DNA from: Bacillus sp. FJAT-29814
GTDB taxonomy: Bacteria; Bacillota; Bacilli; Bacillales; Cytobacillaceae
NCBI RefSeq assembly: GCF_001510715.1
Contig: NZ_LMTJ01000001.1
Location: 170,471 to 234,470, forward strand
Direction of reading: 5' to 3'
DNA length: 64,000 bases
In this document: piece by piece, positions 26,167 to 36,100 of the stretch
Layout of the letters: every line of letters begins with the position of its first letter
Numbering within the stretch: position 1 is the first letter of the stretch
Notes under the pieces: model-generated
What the model was told of the DNA's origin: nothing
Seen by the model: the letters and a program-made list of their open reading frames with translations, nothing else
Database searches by the model: none
Program-made: the position numbers and the translations under genes

Positions 26167-26194
26167 GTTTTTGAGGAAAACGGGTGAAAAAGGT

Positions 26195-26794
26195 AGAATG
26201 TTCCAGAACAAGGTGGCGGCAAAATTATCCCTGAAGGTTTAGGCAAGCCGGGACATATATACACTGTTGCACGTGGTAAATCAGGCATGATTGGTACTTT
26301 TAAAAATTGAAACCGAAGTTGTTAGTGGCAGTGGTAAGTTTGAAAGAACTGGCCTTGGGACGGACCGTGAAGCTAAAGAAAGTATTGATACTGCTTTTCG
26401 ATATTTTAAAGCCAACAGTAAAAATATAAGTGGTTCGATAAGTAAAACCTTGAAGAATTATTTGATGCATATTCAGGATATTCATGGGATTGGGTTAACT
26501 AGTGAACTGTCTCTTGCAGCCTTTATTGCATTGTGTTCTGGAGCCATGCAAAAGCCCGTGCAAAGTCAATTTGCTGTTCTTGGAGCAATAAGTATAAGTG
26601 GTACTATTAACAAGGTAGAAGAACTTGCAAATGTTTTACAGGTTTGCTTTGATTCAGGGGAAAAAAAAGTTCTATTACCAATGGTTTCTGCTGTTAATAT
26701 AGGGACTGTTCCACCAGAATTATTTGCTAAGTTTCAAATTAGTTTTTACCAAAGTCCGGAAGATGCTGTTTTTAAGGCTTTGGGGGTTGTATGA
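26195..26794 (+). pseudogene. brxL: BREX BrxL (Lon-like protease) C-terminal relic
   Basis: The first segment reads NVPEQGGGKIIPEGLGKPGH and then TVARGKSGMIG, the BrxL block linking its AAA and Lon domains, and stops at 26308. The next frame continues LLKIETEVVSGSGKFERTGLG and the Lon-like protease domain: LTSELSLAAFIALCSG, AVLGAISISGTINKVEELA and the closing KKVLLPMVSAVNIGTVPPEL. BrxL is the Lon-like component of type I BREX phage-exclusion systems. The AAA domain and everything upstream are missing and a frameshift separates the pieces, so it is dead. No other BREX gene is in the window. Confidence 0.8.
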
Positions 26795-26901
26795 ACTAAA
26801 TAACTTTGCTAGCAGAAATCAAATGATTTCTGGCTTTTTGCAGGAAAATCATGGGTTTTGTCGAATGATAGTATATCTCGATTTTGTACAGGTGATAAAT
26901 T

Positions 26902-27609
26902 ATGATACTAACAAATAGCACAGTTCGATTGAAAGAGAGAGAAGTTGATTTAACTTCCGTTTTTACACATTCGAATATGAAGGCTGCGTGGAAAAATACA
27001 GTAAGAGATGGTTTAAGGAAGCAAGAAGTTACTGACTTACATGATTATTATGATTTTCATAAAAACAAAGACTCACTATTTAATGTTATTTTAAATCAAG
27101 TGACTAGTGGAGTTTATTACCCCAAGCAATCATATATTATTAGAGTTGAAAAAGGGAATGGTATATCTAGGCATTTACAAATACCATCTCCTCAAGATGC
27201 AATAGTCCTACAAACCATAGTTGATGGTATTTCCCCCATAATATTAAGTAAACAACCATCAAAACAGTCATACTTTAGTAGAAGTCATGGGAGAAAATCA
27301 ATTGAGGATATTGATGATTCATTTCCATATGATTGGAGACAACTTTGGCCTGATTTTCAAAGTAGAATATGGGACTTTACTAATATATATAACTATGTTG
27401 TAGTCACTGATATTGCCAATTTTTTTGATAATATATCTATGAATCAATTGAGAAATGTTTATCCTTTGGAAAAGTACTTAATTTTGTTAGAGGTAATTAA
27501 CGGAAATCTTGAGAAAACAAAGAAACTTGACCTAATAACTGCTGTCATAAAAGTAACTAAGGATCCAACTTATGTTTATAATTTAAAGAATCTAGCTAAT
27601 AAATTATAA
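26902..27609 (+). pseudogene. Defence-type reverse transcriptase, lacking its catalytic centre
   Basis: A 235-residue remnant of a reverse transcriptase of the unknown-group/DRT kind. The N-terminal part is typical: WKNTVRDGLRKQEV, then YIIRVEKGNGISRHLQIPSP (RT motif 1 region), QDAIVLQTIVDGI, and motif A reading VVVTDIANFFDNIS with its aspartate. The following residues do not fit the RT fold, and the YxDD catalytic box and thumb are absent; the final 45 residues may be the original C-terminus joined by an internal deletion. Without the second catalytic aspartate pair it cannot polymerise DNA. The start at ATG 26902 follows AGGTG. Confidence 0.75.
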
Positions 27610-27685
27610 GTAGTTCAATTAACATTACTTGGGATAAATCTTGTATAATACTGATGTTATTCTCGGATAGGAGGGAAAGTAGATT

Positions 27686-28315
27686 ATGACTAAGGAAAAA
27701 GAAAAGAAGCCTATATATTTTTCGAACTTTATAGATGAGGAAAATATTATTACTGATCCACCCTTAAATGAGATAGATACTAGTTATTATCGTTATTCTA
27801 TAACAATGCCATTTAAAAAACGTAATCAGAAGAAAGAAAAAACTGCAGTTGTGATAATGAAAAATCCTAGTAAAGCTGGAAAATATGATTGCAACAATAA
27901 TCGGAGACTTTCAGACGAGACTATATACAAGGTAACTGACTATGTATATAAACATGAGGAAAATTTCTCAAAGGTAATCATCTTAAATTTATTCGCTGTT
28001 TATGGCTCAGTGTTTAATAGTATTCATGATGAGAACATATATGGTGGTGATAATTTAAGTAAAAACAATAAAAAAATTCAAACCATAATTGAAAACCTCA
28101 AAAATGGAGATCGGGTTATTGTTGCATGGGGCGGCTATCCAAAACGGAAGGGGTTTAATCAAAACTATCGTGAACGTATACAAGAGATGAAGCAAATATT
28201 GAATTGTGATGAATTATGGTGTGTAGGAAATCTAGTTAAGGATGGAAACTGGAAATTTCCACAGCATGGATGGAGTTGGTTTGATTTTGAGAAAATGGAA
28301 AGGTTTGAATGGTAA
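27686..28315 (+). CDS. DUF1643 family protein
   Basis: A 209-residue protein of the DUF1643 family. Landmarks are YYRYSITMPF at the start, the conserved VVIMKNPSKAGKYDCNNNRR block, KVIILNLFAVYGS, and DRVIVAWGGYP, ending with the aromatic HGWSWFDFE. Function is unknown, but members are frequent in mobile and defence regions. Start ATG has GGAGGG. The next gene begins 174 bp on in the same direction; co-transcription is possible but not shown. Confidence 0.8.
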   Translation: MTKEKEKKPIYFSNFIDEENIITDPPLNEIDTSYYRYSITMPFKKRNQKKEKTAVVIMKNPSKAGKYDCNNNRRLSDETIYKVTDYVYKHEENFSKVIILNLFAVYGSVFNSIHDENIYGGDNLSKNNKKIQTIIENLKNGDRVIVAWGGYPKRKGFNQNYRERIQEMKQILNCDELWCVGNLVKDGNWKFPQHGWSWFDFEKMERFEW

Positions 28316-28489
28316 AAAGACCTTCAAATTTGAAAATATAATAATATAATACTTGATATAAATTCCAGTGTATTTATCCGTTATTTTTATGGAAAAATGA
28401 AAGTATGCTAAGTATTTATTCACAAGTAGTTTAACTTTCGAAAAATCATTGCATGTATTGTAAATATTAATTAAGGAGATCATCTGCCC

Positions 28490-30847
28490 GTGGATATCAA
28501 TGATCTAATCTATTCTATTGAAAAAGATATGAATTTGATAAACAAGAAAAGAACAATGGAAGTTCTCCTTTCAAATGGTTATAAAATTAACTACAATGCA
28601 CTAGATTATTATATGTATGAATTTGAATTAGAGGAGGATTTGGAACTCTTAGACGGTACACCAATACGTCTATTTGCCGACAAAGAGTCTCAGGGAGAAA
28701 TACTTAGTATAAGCAAAAAGAAATTAAAGATATCTTTGGATAAAGATTTTGGATATTTTATTCATAGTGCTAATCTTATCATTGAATATAATATATTTCT
28801 TGAAAAAGTTTTAAGCGAACTAAAGTTTGCCGAAAATAATAGTGTGCAAACATTAATTAATCGGTCATTAGGAAAAGATGACGTATCAAATAAAAAAAAT
28901 CAAATAAGGGATAGCATAACAAATAATTTAGTTAATAATCAAAAAGATTTTTTTTCACATGTTGCATCTAATAAATATACTGTAATTGAAAGCTCAACTT
29001 TTGTTGAAGACTCTTCTATAATATCTTATTTAGTTAAACGGTTTTTTAGTAAAGGGAAGACTGTCCTGTTTGCTTCTAATTACAATATATTAGTAGATAG
29101 TGTCATATTAGATTTATTGAAACCTTGGAACAAATTTACTAAAGGACAAATATTAAGATTAGGTCCAAGTATAAAAGAGGAATTAATTGATTATGAAAAT
29201 ATAATCGACATAAAGTGCTTAGAAGAAAATTGTTACAAAAAAATAAAAAATCAAATATATAATAATGAATATGATTTATGTAAGTATATAACTGAAATAT
29301 CTCATTTAGAAGAAGTTATTAAAGCTTTTGAAAAAAATGAAGAACTTACTACTATAATAAAAGTTTATGAATCGTATGTCGATGAAGTGAAAAGAGTAAA
29401 GGATAATCTAAAATTCGAAAAAGATAGTCTACTGGAAGAACAAAGAAAGCTAACTGAAAAGCTTGGTAAATCTCCATGCCGATTATTACTAATAGGGAAT
29501 AGACGAGATAAATTGATAAGTCAAAGAGATGTTCTTCAAAGCAAAATAAGAGAAATCAAGAACAATATAGATAGTAAAGAGAAAGAACTTGAAATTACCC
29601 AGAAACAATTACATGACCTTTATATTCAATATACAAAAATGAAGTTATATAAAGAAAGTTACCAATCTGTAAATGAATGCAATAAAAGAAAATATAATGT
29701 TGAACTCCAAGCAAAATTAACTCGTGAAAATCTTAAAACGTTAAATAATGAATTGATTTCAATTAGAGAAAATTTGATATCAAATTCTAGAGTACTAGCT
29801 ACAACTGTTATACATGGTACTTTACAAAAAGAAATGATAAAAAATTCTGATACAGTAATAATCTATGAAGGCGTTAATTCACCTTTATATCTATCTTATT
29901 TAGTTGCCAATTTAGCAACTTCTAATATAGTGATATTTAGAAGTAGCTTAAAACAAGGAGAATCTAAAGAATTAGTAATAAAAGATTCCGAACTGACTGC
30001 TATTGATGAGTTGTTTTATAAGACAGAAATATATAGAAATAGTCAAGAGTATATGGAATTAATTCGTTTTATAAGTAAATTTAAGAAATACTCTCCATAT
30101 AACTGTATGCTAATGCATATTCAAAATCCCAATTTAACCTACGTAGCCTCTATCCGTGATTGGGAACGAAATTTTGAAAGATATCCCAAAGAGGATGCTA
30201 GACCCCTGGTAATTTTGCAACCATTTGGTCCAGTTATGTTTTTATACGATGTTATGGATACAGTTGGAAGGAATATTCCAGAAGAAATACTTAGACCATT
30301 TAAAACAGAAGGGGAATTTCCAAAATTCTTTCTTGAAAATGTGATTAGTAACTGTGACCTAAATGGAATTAAAGTGATAATGGAATCCTTGGCATTAAAT
30401 AAAGCGGGGTATGCACAGAGGGTTAATAAAAATAATAAGGAAGATTATGATATAAAGGAACCACCTTTGGTCTATAACTACAAAATAGTAATTAATATTA
30501 ATTTACCACAAAATGATCAATTCTCAACCCTTATCCATGAACTCGCTCATATATTCTGTGGTCATCTTGGTATGGACCCAATAAATTGGTGGGTTGATCG
30601 TTCAGACTGCAATATCATAACAGAGGAAATAGAAGCTGAAACCGTGACCTACATAATCTGTAATAGATTAGGACTTATTTCAACATCTGAAAAGTACTTG
30701 GTGAATTACAAAAATGAAAAAAACAAAGTATTACCAGAATTAAGTTTTAATTCTATTTTTCAAACAGCGGACCGAATTGAAGAATGGGGACAGAAGATAT
30801 GTAAACGAAAAACTAAAAAAAATCGGCCTTTTAAAAATCTGTACTAG
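28490..30847 (+). CDS. Large protein: degenerate SF1-helicase-like region, coiled coil, and ImmA/IrrE-type zinc peptidase
   Basis: A 785-residue protein with three parts. Residues about 120-250 and 420-500 look like a decayed UvrD/AAA_12 motor: VLFASNYNILVDSVIL resembles helicase motif Ia and DTVIIYEGVN motif II, but no Walker A loop is present and DE is replaced by YE. Residues 265-420 form a long charged coiled coil (LEEQRKLTEKLGKS..). Residues about 520-785 are an intact metallopeptidase domain with YSPYNCMLMHIQNP, PLVILQPFGPVMFLYDV, and the zinc motif TLIHELAHIFCGHLG plus a downstream glutamate in EEIEAETVTY. The peptidase domain is common alone; the fusion is unusual. GTG start with AAGGAG. 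Confidence 0.75.
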   Translation: MDINDLIYSIEKDMNLINKKRTMEVLLSNGYKINYNALDYYMYEFELEEDLELLDGTPIRLFADKESQGEILSISKKKLKISLDKDFGYFIHSANLIIEYNIFLEKVLSELKFAENNSVQTLINRSLGKDDVSNKKNQIRDSITNNLVNNQKDFFSHVASNKYTVIESSTFVEDSSIISYLVKRFFSKGKTVLFASNYNILVDSVILDLLKPWNKFTKGQILRLGPSIKEELIDYENIIDIKCLEENCYKKIKNQIYNNEYDLCKYITEISHLEEVIKAFEKNEELTTIIKVYESYVDEVKRVKDNLKFEKDSLLEEQRKLTEKLGKSPCRLLLIGNRRDKLISQRDVLQSKIREIKNNIDSKEKELEITQKQLHDLYIQYTKMKLYKESYQSVNECNKRKYNVELQAKLTRENLKTLNNELISIRENLISNSRVLATTVIHGTLQKEMIKNSDTVIIYEGVNSPLYLSYLVANLATSNIVIFRSSLKQGESKELVIKDSELTAIDELFYKTEIYRNSQEYMELIRFISKFKKYSPYNCMLMHIQNPNLTYVASIRDWERNFERYPKEDARPLVILQPFGPVMFLYDVMDTVGRNIPEEILRPFKTEGEFPKFFLENVISNCDLNGIKVIMESLALNKAGYAQRVNKNNKEDYDIKEPPLVYNYKIVININLPQNDQFSTLIHELAHIFCGHLGMDPINWWVDRSDCNIITEEIEAETVTYIICNRLGLISTSEKYLVNYKNEKNKVLPELSFNSIFQTADRIEEWGQKICKRKTKKNRPFKNLY

Positions 30848-31025
30848 AAAAATTTAAGTGATTTTAAGCAGGCCTTATTTGAAAATTATAACGTCTATAA
30901 CTACTTAGTTAAAGAATGGGAAGATAGCTTGTTAATTATTTACTAAATTTATGATATGATAATCATCAAATAAAAGAATCGAGGTGAAACTTAGTCTGCT
31001 CAGAACAAAATAATGAGGTGATTAA

Positions 31026-31310
31026 ATGATTAGGATGTTCAAAGATCTTCCTAACCTCACTTTTCTAGAAGAAGTTATTTTTCAAATGATGTCTCTTAAT
31101 CTATCAAAATCTCAAAAAGAAAGGTTGTATACTTTCTTTAAAAGGTTAAGTATCTTTGGAATCCAAAATAATTCGTTATTAGGAGGAGAAATGATATGTT
31201 CAATAGGAAGTGGAAAAACAACATATCAAATAAACAGCAAGTCCGGAAACTTGTTAATAACATTCCAAACGAATTCAGAGACATTTCAAATTGAAAAACT
31301 AGAAATTTAG
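31026..31310 (+). CDS. Hypothetical 94-aa protein upstream of an XRE antitoxin-like gene
   Basis: A 94-residue protein with a well placed GAGGTG site. The first half is helical (TFLEEVIFQMMSLNLSKSQK), the second beta-rich (SGNLLITFQTNSETFQIEKL). It does not match RelE/HigB toxins or any family I know. It sits 119 bp before an HTH gene of the antitoxin type in the same orientation, so a toxin-antitoxin relation is possible but only by position. Confidence 0.6.
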   Translation: MIRMFKDLPNLTFLEEVIFQMMSLNLSKSQKERLYTFFKRLSIFGIQNNSLLGGEMICSIGSGKTTYQINSKSGNLLITFQTNSETFQIEKLEI

Positions 31311-31429
31311 GAACAAAGGTAAAGGGAGATACAGGAGGAATATATCACATTCCTCTTGTAAACCCAACCCTATTTGAGTAGAGCTAAGTTTATGAAGTTA
31401 TAGAATTAAGAATGAAAGGAGAGATGAAA

Positions 31430-31696
31430 GTGAATGAGAAGAGTTTGAAAGATTTTTTAATGGTTTCGGATGAATATGAAAAAATAGATGAAGTTAAATT
31501 AAATATTTCCAAAATAATTCAGGAAAGAATTCAAGAGAATGGACTCTCAATAAAGAAAACAGCGAAACATATTAATGGAATGGGACCAGCTCAAGTTTCA
31601 AGAGTACTTCATGGGGAAAATTATAATATCCAAACATTAATTAAAATTTTAGACTACTTAGATTTGGAACTTATCATTCAAAAGAAAAGTTCCTAA
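31430..31696 (+). CDS. XRE-family HTH protein, antitoxin-like
   Basis: An 88-residue DNA-binding protein with a single XRE helix-turn-helix in its second half: LSIKKTAKHINGMGPAQVSR as the turn and recognition region, then VLHGENYNIQTLIKILDYLDLEL. The layout (acidic N-terminal helix followed by HTH) is that of HigA/MqsA-like antitoxins. AAAGGAG is spaced for GTG 31430; the upstream in-frame ATG at 31412 overlaps that site. Confidence 0.75.
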   Translation: MNEKSLKDFLMVSDEYEKIDEVKLNISKIIQERIQENGLSIKKTAKHINGMGPAQVSRVLHGENYNIQTLIKILDYLDLELIIQKKSS

Positions 31697-31983
31697 CAAA
31701 TTCCTTATTTTAATTATGAATAAGAAAGGAAAACAACCAATCGACTATTCTTTATTCATTTATTAAATTATTAATCATTGACTGTAGACTTCAAATATAT
31801 TAATGTGAAAATTTTATATTCTAAATTTGAAAAACATAATCATTTATTTGATTATGTTTTTCCTTTTTTTGTAAAACTTAAATTCGAAATCAAGTACATT
31901 TTTTTTCAGGAGGTAATCGCCAAAATGCGCATAGACCTTTCGGACTATATCGTTTGAAAACTTTTATTATTGGAAAAAAGTTG
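31697..31983. other. AT-rich gap before the pPIWI-RE operon
   Basis: No gene on either strand. It contains a strong terminator (31831-31871) and leads into the operon promoter at 31984. Confidence 0.6.
31831..31871 (+). terminator. Rho-independent terminator
   Basis: A perfect 12-bp stem AAAACATAATCA / TGATTATGTTTT is followed by TCCTTTTTTTG. Confidence 0.8.
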
Positions 31984-32012
31984 TTGACAACACATAGATT
32001 TCCAATTATGAT
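31984..32012 (+). promoter_or_regulatory. Near-consensus sigma-A promoter of the pPIWI-RE operon
   Basis: TTGACA (perfect -35), a 17-bp spacer and TATGAT (-10, one mismatch), ending 56 bp before the first start codon. No equally good promoter precedes the neighbouring defence genes. Confidence 0.8.
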
Positions 32013-32024
32013 TTTCATCAAAAG

Positions 32025-32040
32025 GTTCCGCATTCGGAAC
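32025..32040 (+). promoter_or_regulatory. Dyad in the early transcribed region of the pPIWI-RE operon
   Basis: GTTCCG-CATT-CGGAAC is a perfect 6-bp inverted repeat starting about 12 bp after the -10 box. Position is right for a repressor operator or a short leader hairpin. No regulator gene is obvious next to it. Confidence 0.45.
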
Positions 32041-32068
32041 TATCTAATTGATAAGGCGGGTGAATAAC

Positions 32069-33184
32069 ATGGTCTTACTTGATATGACACCAAAGGAAAA
32101 GATATTTTATATCTTTGAGCATTTGCAGATTATAAATAAGGATATTCGTAGGATTGTTCCTGCTGTGCATGATGCTCGGTTCTATGATTTCTACAAAACG
32201 GTTCAATCTGATATGTTTTCGAAATCGACTATGAAGACTTTTCCATTGAACATCATTGAATTTCTGGCGTTGTTTACAACACCAATTGAGACTTGGGGTT
32301 ACTTCGATAATCAGGAGCTAGACGCCTTGGAGGCAGAGGGTATTCCTACCAACTTGGCAATTATTACAACTAGGACAGGATTAAATGAGGACATTTTAGA
32401 GCTGCTAGAGGAAAATTCATATCATGAAATTGTCTCTGAGCCGATTGTAAAAATATTAAACTATTGTATAAACAAGGCGGAGCAAGAAGATAATTATCCC
32501 TTTTGGCAAAAGGTATATGAGGAAATACGTGACTATCTATCCGATCATCCGGGTCATTCGGAAAGGAAAAGAAATCTTGAAATCAAAAAATTTAAAGAGA
32601 TTGACCCGCTATTAACCAAGTATATGGTTGAATGCTACGAACACATCCCGGCTGATAAAGAGTTTTATGTATGTCAGCATTGCGGCTGGACAGCGGAACG
32701 AACAATGAATGACACCATTCGTTGTGTCCGAACTGATTGTAAATCGTCTTTTAACACTTTTACCATTAGGGCATTACCAAAAGAATGGGATATTCGGTTA
32801 AAAGCGCAAATACAGAGATCCACCACGATTCCTACTCTGGCAGAAAGGGATGTGTATCATCAACTCCTGGAGCAGTCAGTGGTTGAAAGACTGGTGCGTT
32901 ATCCAAAAATCGAACAGCAGGGGGATATCGCAGTTTATACGAAAAAGAACCAATATTTTATTGATGTCAAAGACTATAAATCTCCCAACAATCTCATCCG
33001 TTACCTGCTAGCAAATGCCGGAAAGATAAAGAGTCCCTATATCGTCGTAACAAATAAGCGGAACCAAAATAATTATGTGAAAATAGTGAACCTGAAACTT
33101 AAAGAAAATGGAATCATCCACTATCGTGTTTATTCTACAAAAAGCTTTATACACCATATAGAAAGATTAGAAGGGGGGCTGTAA
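32069..33184 (+). CDS. pPIWI-RE-associated restriction-endonuclease-fold protein
   Basis: A 371-residue protein, first gene of the pPIWI-RE operon. The N-terminal 190 residues are helical. A zinc ribbon follows with CQHCGW and CVRTDC about 15 residues apart. The C-terminal 110 residues carry a PD-(D/E)XK nuclease core: GDIAVYTKKNQYFIDVKDY, with the catalytic D-x-K in DVK, followed by a strand ending SPYIVVTNK. This matches the REase partner described for the three-gene pPIWI-RE modules. AAGGCGGGTG is spaced for ATG 32069; a TTG at 32048 is in frame but poorly placed. The stop abuts the next gene. Confidence 0.8.
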   Translation: MVLLDMTPKEKIFYIFEHLQIINKDIRRIVPAVHDARFYDFYKTVQSDMFSKSTMKTFPLNIIEFLALFTTPIETWGYFDNQELDALEAEGIPTNLAIITTRTGLNEDILELLEENSYHEIVSEPIVKILNYCINKAEQEDNYPFWQKVYEEIRDYLSDHPGHSERKRNLEIKKFKEIDPLLTKYMVECYEHIPADKEFYVCQHCGWTAERTMNDTIRCVRTDCKSSFNTFTIRALPKEWDIRLKAQIQRSTTIPTLAERDVYHQLLEQSVVERLVRYPKIEQQGDIAVYTKKNQYFIDVKDYKSPNNLIRYLLANAGKIKSPYIVVTNKRNQNNYVKIVNLKLKENGIIHYRVYSTKSFIHHIERLEGGL

Positions 33185-33185
33185 T

Positions 33186-36100
33186 GTGCGGCCCAGTTTT
33201 ATTAAAGTAAAAAATAGTTTAAAAAAGGAGATTGAAGCCAATTATAATTCAAAATTGGACACTTCTAGTTTGCAGTCAAGTGAGGAGGAAGAAGAATATG
33301 TCACTTTGCTTGAAGAGCTATCATCCAAAAATGATCTTTGGCAAACCTATCAGCCGGTTTACGAAATGGAGTCGCTCATGTATGGTTTTTATATTTGCTT
33401 TAAACAATCATCGTTCTTAATCGAAGATCTCTGGTCGATTCTATACAAACAATTAGACCTAATCCCATTTGAGGATAGCAAAAGATATATAATCGATATT
33501 ATAAGTTTGCATTTTAAAGGCAAGTATACACTCTTCCAACTTCGAGAAGCCCTTGAACTGTATATGTTGGTGTCTGAAGAAAGGCGTAATTTCACTGTAG
33601 TGTTTGATAACAGAGTAAATACTATGAAAATCGAAATAACCAACTGTGCCCGCTATCGTTTTTTATTTTTTGACTTATTTTTTGAGCCTATATTTCATCA
33701 ACATCAAAGGCAAGAACTTCCGCCCGTTTTTCAGGCAGAAGACGGTCCTATTACCCTTAAAATAAGAAATAAAGAGATGGTGATTAATGCCATCCCCGCC
33801 CATCTTTGGGACTCCATAAAAGAAAGATCGCCTGTAGTTCAAAACATGCTTGCCATGAATAATCCCGATGGCCAACAAACAGTCTCAGCGGTTTTAGACA
33901 ACTGCTTGGAGCAAATGCAGTTTTCTAGAAGTGAAAACCGGCGCAAAGTAGAGTTGTCCGAATTAAGTGTTGATATGAAATCCGATCCCTATATGGAAGC
34001 AGCTAATTTCCTTCATCTACAGCGGAGCAAATATGGGAAAACCGGAAGAGATTACCTTGTTTCACGAAAAAGCTTTCAGATTAATGCAATAAATGGGACA
34101 GAACCGTCTTTGTTTCAATACAAGCCGTTACTCCATATCATTGGGAAAACAGGTTCAGGGAAAAATACCTTTATTGAGTTAGAATTAGCCAGGGTCCGAA
34201 CATATGGGGCAAAAAGTGGCGTAGTTTTAACTAAAGTCCAAGATGTGTTTCAGCAAGTAAACAGGCTCCAATCGCATGGAATCTTTGCAGCTCCCATTAT
34301 TGGGAAAACTAGTATCCTTGAACACTTGGGAACAGAAATAACGAGTCTACATAGTAAAGTGAGCGGGGATTTCCTCCGGCAGCCTTTATCTGAATTAGTT
34401 AAACAGCAGGAATATACATATTTTTCAAATGACTGTATTCTCAATACGCTAGCTGGGATTAGGGAGGAAGGCCATTTTCCTTGTACAAATTTAATCATAA
34501 CTATTGACGGCAAAAAGCAAAAACGGAGTTGTCCTTTTTATCCAATTTGCGGAGCGGGAACAAGGGATCGGGCATTACTACAAGCAGACGTATGGATCGG
34601 CACGATTGATTCCTTGTTTAAATCAAGGCCCCTACCCATTTTTAATGATATGAACATGTCTTATGCTGAAATTGCAAATCGATATTTAGATTTACTATTC
34701 GTGGATGAAGGAGACAGTTCCCAAGAAAGAATGGACATCCTCCCTGTTACACATAACGATATTTTTGGACAGCTTGACTCAACCTTCGAAAAAGAAATTT
34801 TAACAATAAAAAACGAATTAGAACTAAGCCACCGACATGCAAACAATACTGATGTCAACCTTTTTATTGAACATACCAGAAATGCTACCATAATGGTGAA
34901 AAATATAATCGGGCTCTTATTGGATAGCAGCTTCCTTCGCCATTCATTAAAAAACAGGTCGTTTACAATTTTTGAAATGGTCAGCGAAATGGCGGAAAAA
35001 TTGGTTGTGAATGGTGAGGATAGTGAACGATTTCAAGAAGCCATTTTGGAAATCGCGGAAGAAGAAGCTGATTTGAGGGAGCCTATCGAATCGTTTTTCA
35101 GAAGATTCAGTAGTATTAAACTTCAAAAATTCACTGCAATTGATTTAAGGTCAAAACATATGCATCAGCTTGTAGCTGAGTTGATTGATAAAATGAGCAA
35201 TATCTTAAAGATGCCATTAAAAAAGGATCTTTCAATGAATCACACAGCCCTTTTTATGTTTACTGTCTTTTTAATTCAGTTTGATCATCTTTATATGATG
35301 CTTATAAACCTTATTGGATCGCTTCCGCTACATGATGAACATGAAATTGAAAAAAGATTTGACTTTATTAAAAAGTATATACCTTTTATGCCAGAACCGC
35401 TCACTGAACGGAGCTTCCAGTATCAATATAAAGTGGGAGAAAGTGAAGAGATAGGGACGTTCTCCCTATATGAATATAGGGGAGTTGGAAGAGAATTATT
35501 GTTACAATTTTCCCGCGTTTACCGAGATATTGATGGGATTGAAGGACCTGCAGTTGTTTTGTTGTCAGGAACTAGTGTTGCACCGTATTCCCCGCATTTT
35601 CATATCGAGAAAGAAGTGGATTATATCATAAGCAGTACCGTATCGGAAAATCAAAAAAGTAAATTTACCATCGAATTTGCTATCTGTAATGATGAAAATA
35701 ATACACCAATTTCTGTTTCCGGACTGCGTGACGAAGAAAAAAAGCAGGCGTTGAAGAAAATGGCCATGGGCGATTTGCCATCCATAATTATGAAGGAATT
35801 AGTCTTTTGGAATCAGCGAAGGGGAAGCGATATCGGCCGGGGAGTATTGCTTATTACCAATTCATATGAACAAGCCAATGTCGTTCATATGGAATTAAAT
35901 CGCCATATGCCCAACCATGCCATTTATTCGTTGGCACGGAATAACAGCAGATTGAAAGAAAATCAAATTCCGTTAAATTTGATTGAGCAATTTGCCGGAT
36001 TTGGCTCGAGAATTCTTCTCGCACCAATGAAACCAATTAGTACAGGTTTAAACATTTTACAAAAGGGAAGTAGCAAATCTTTCTTTGGAACGGTTATTTT

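Noticed and set aside
31026..31696. HigB-HigA toxin-antitoxin pair
   Set aside because: The HTH protein is antitoxin-like, but the 94-residue upstream protein shows no RelE/HigB motif, so only a possible relation is stated.
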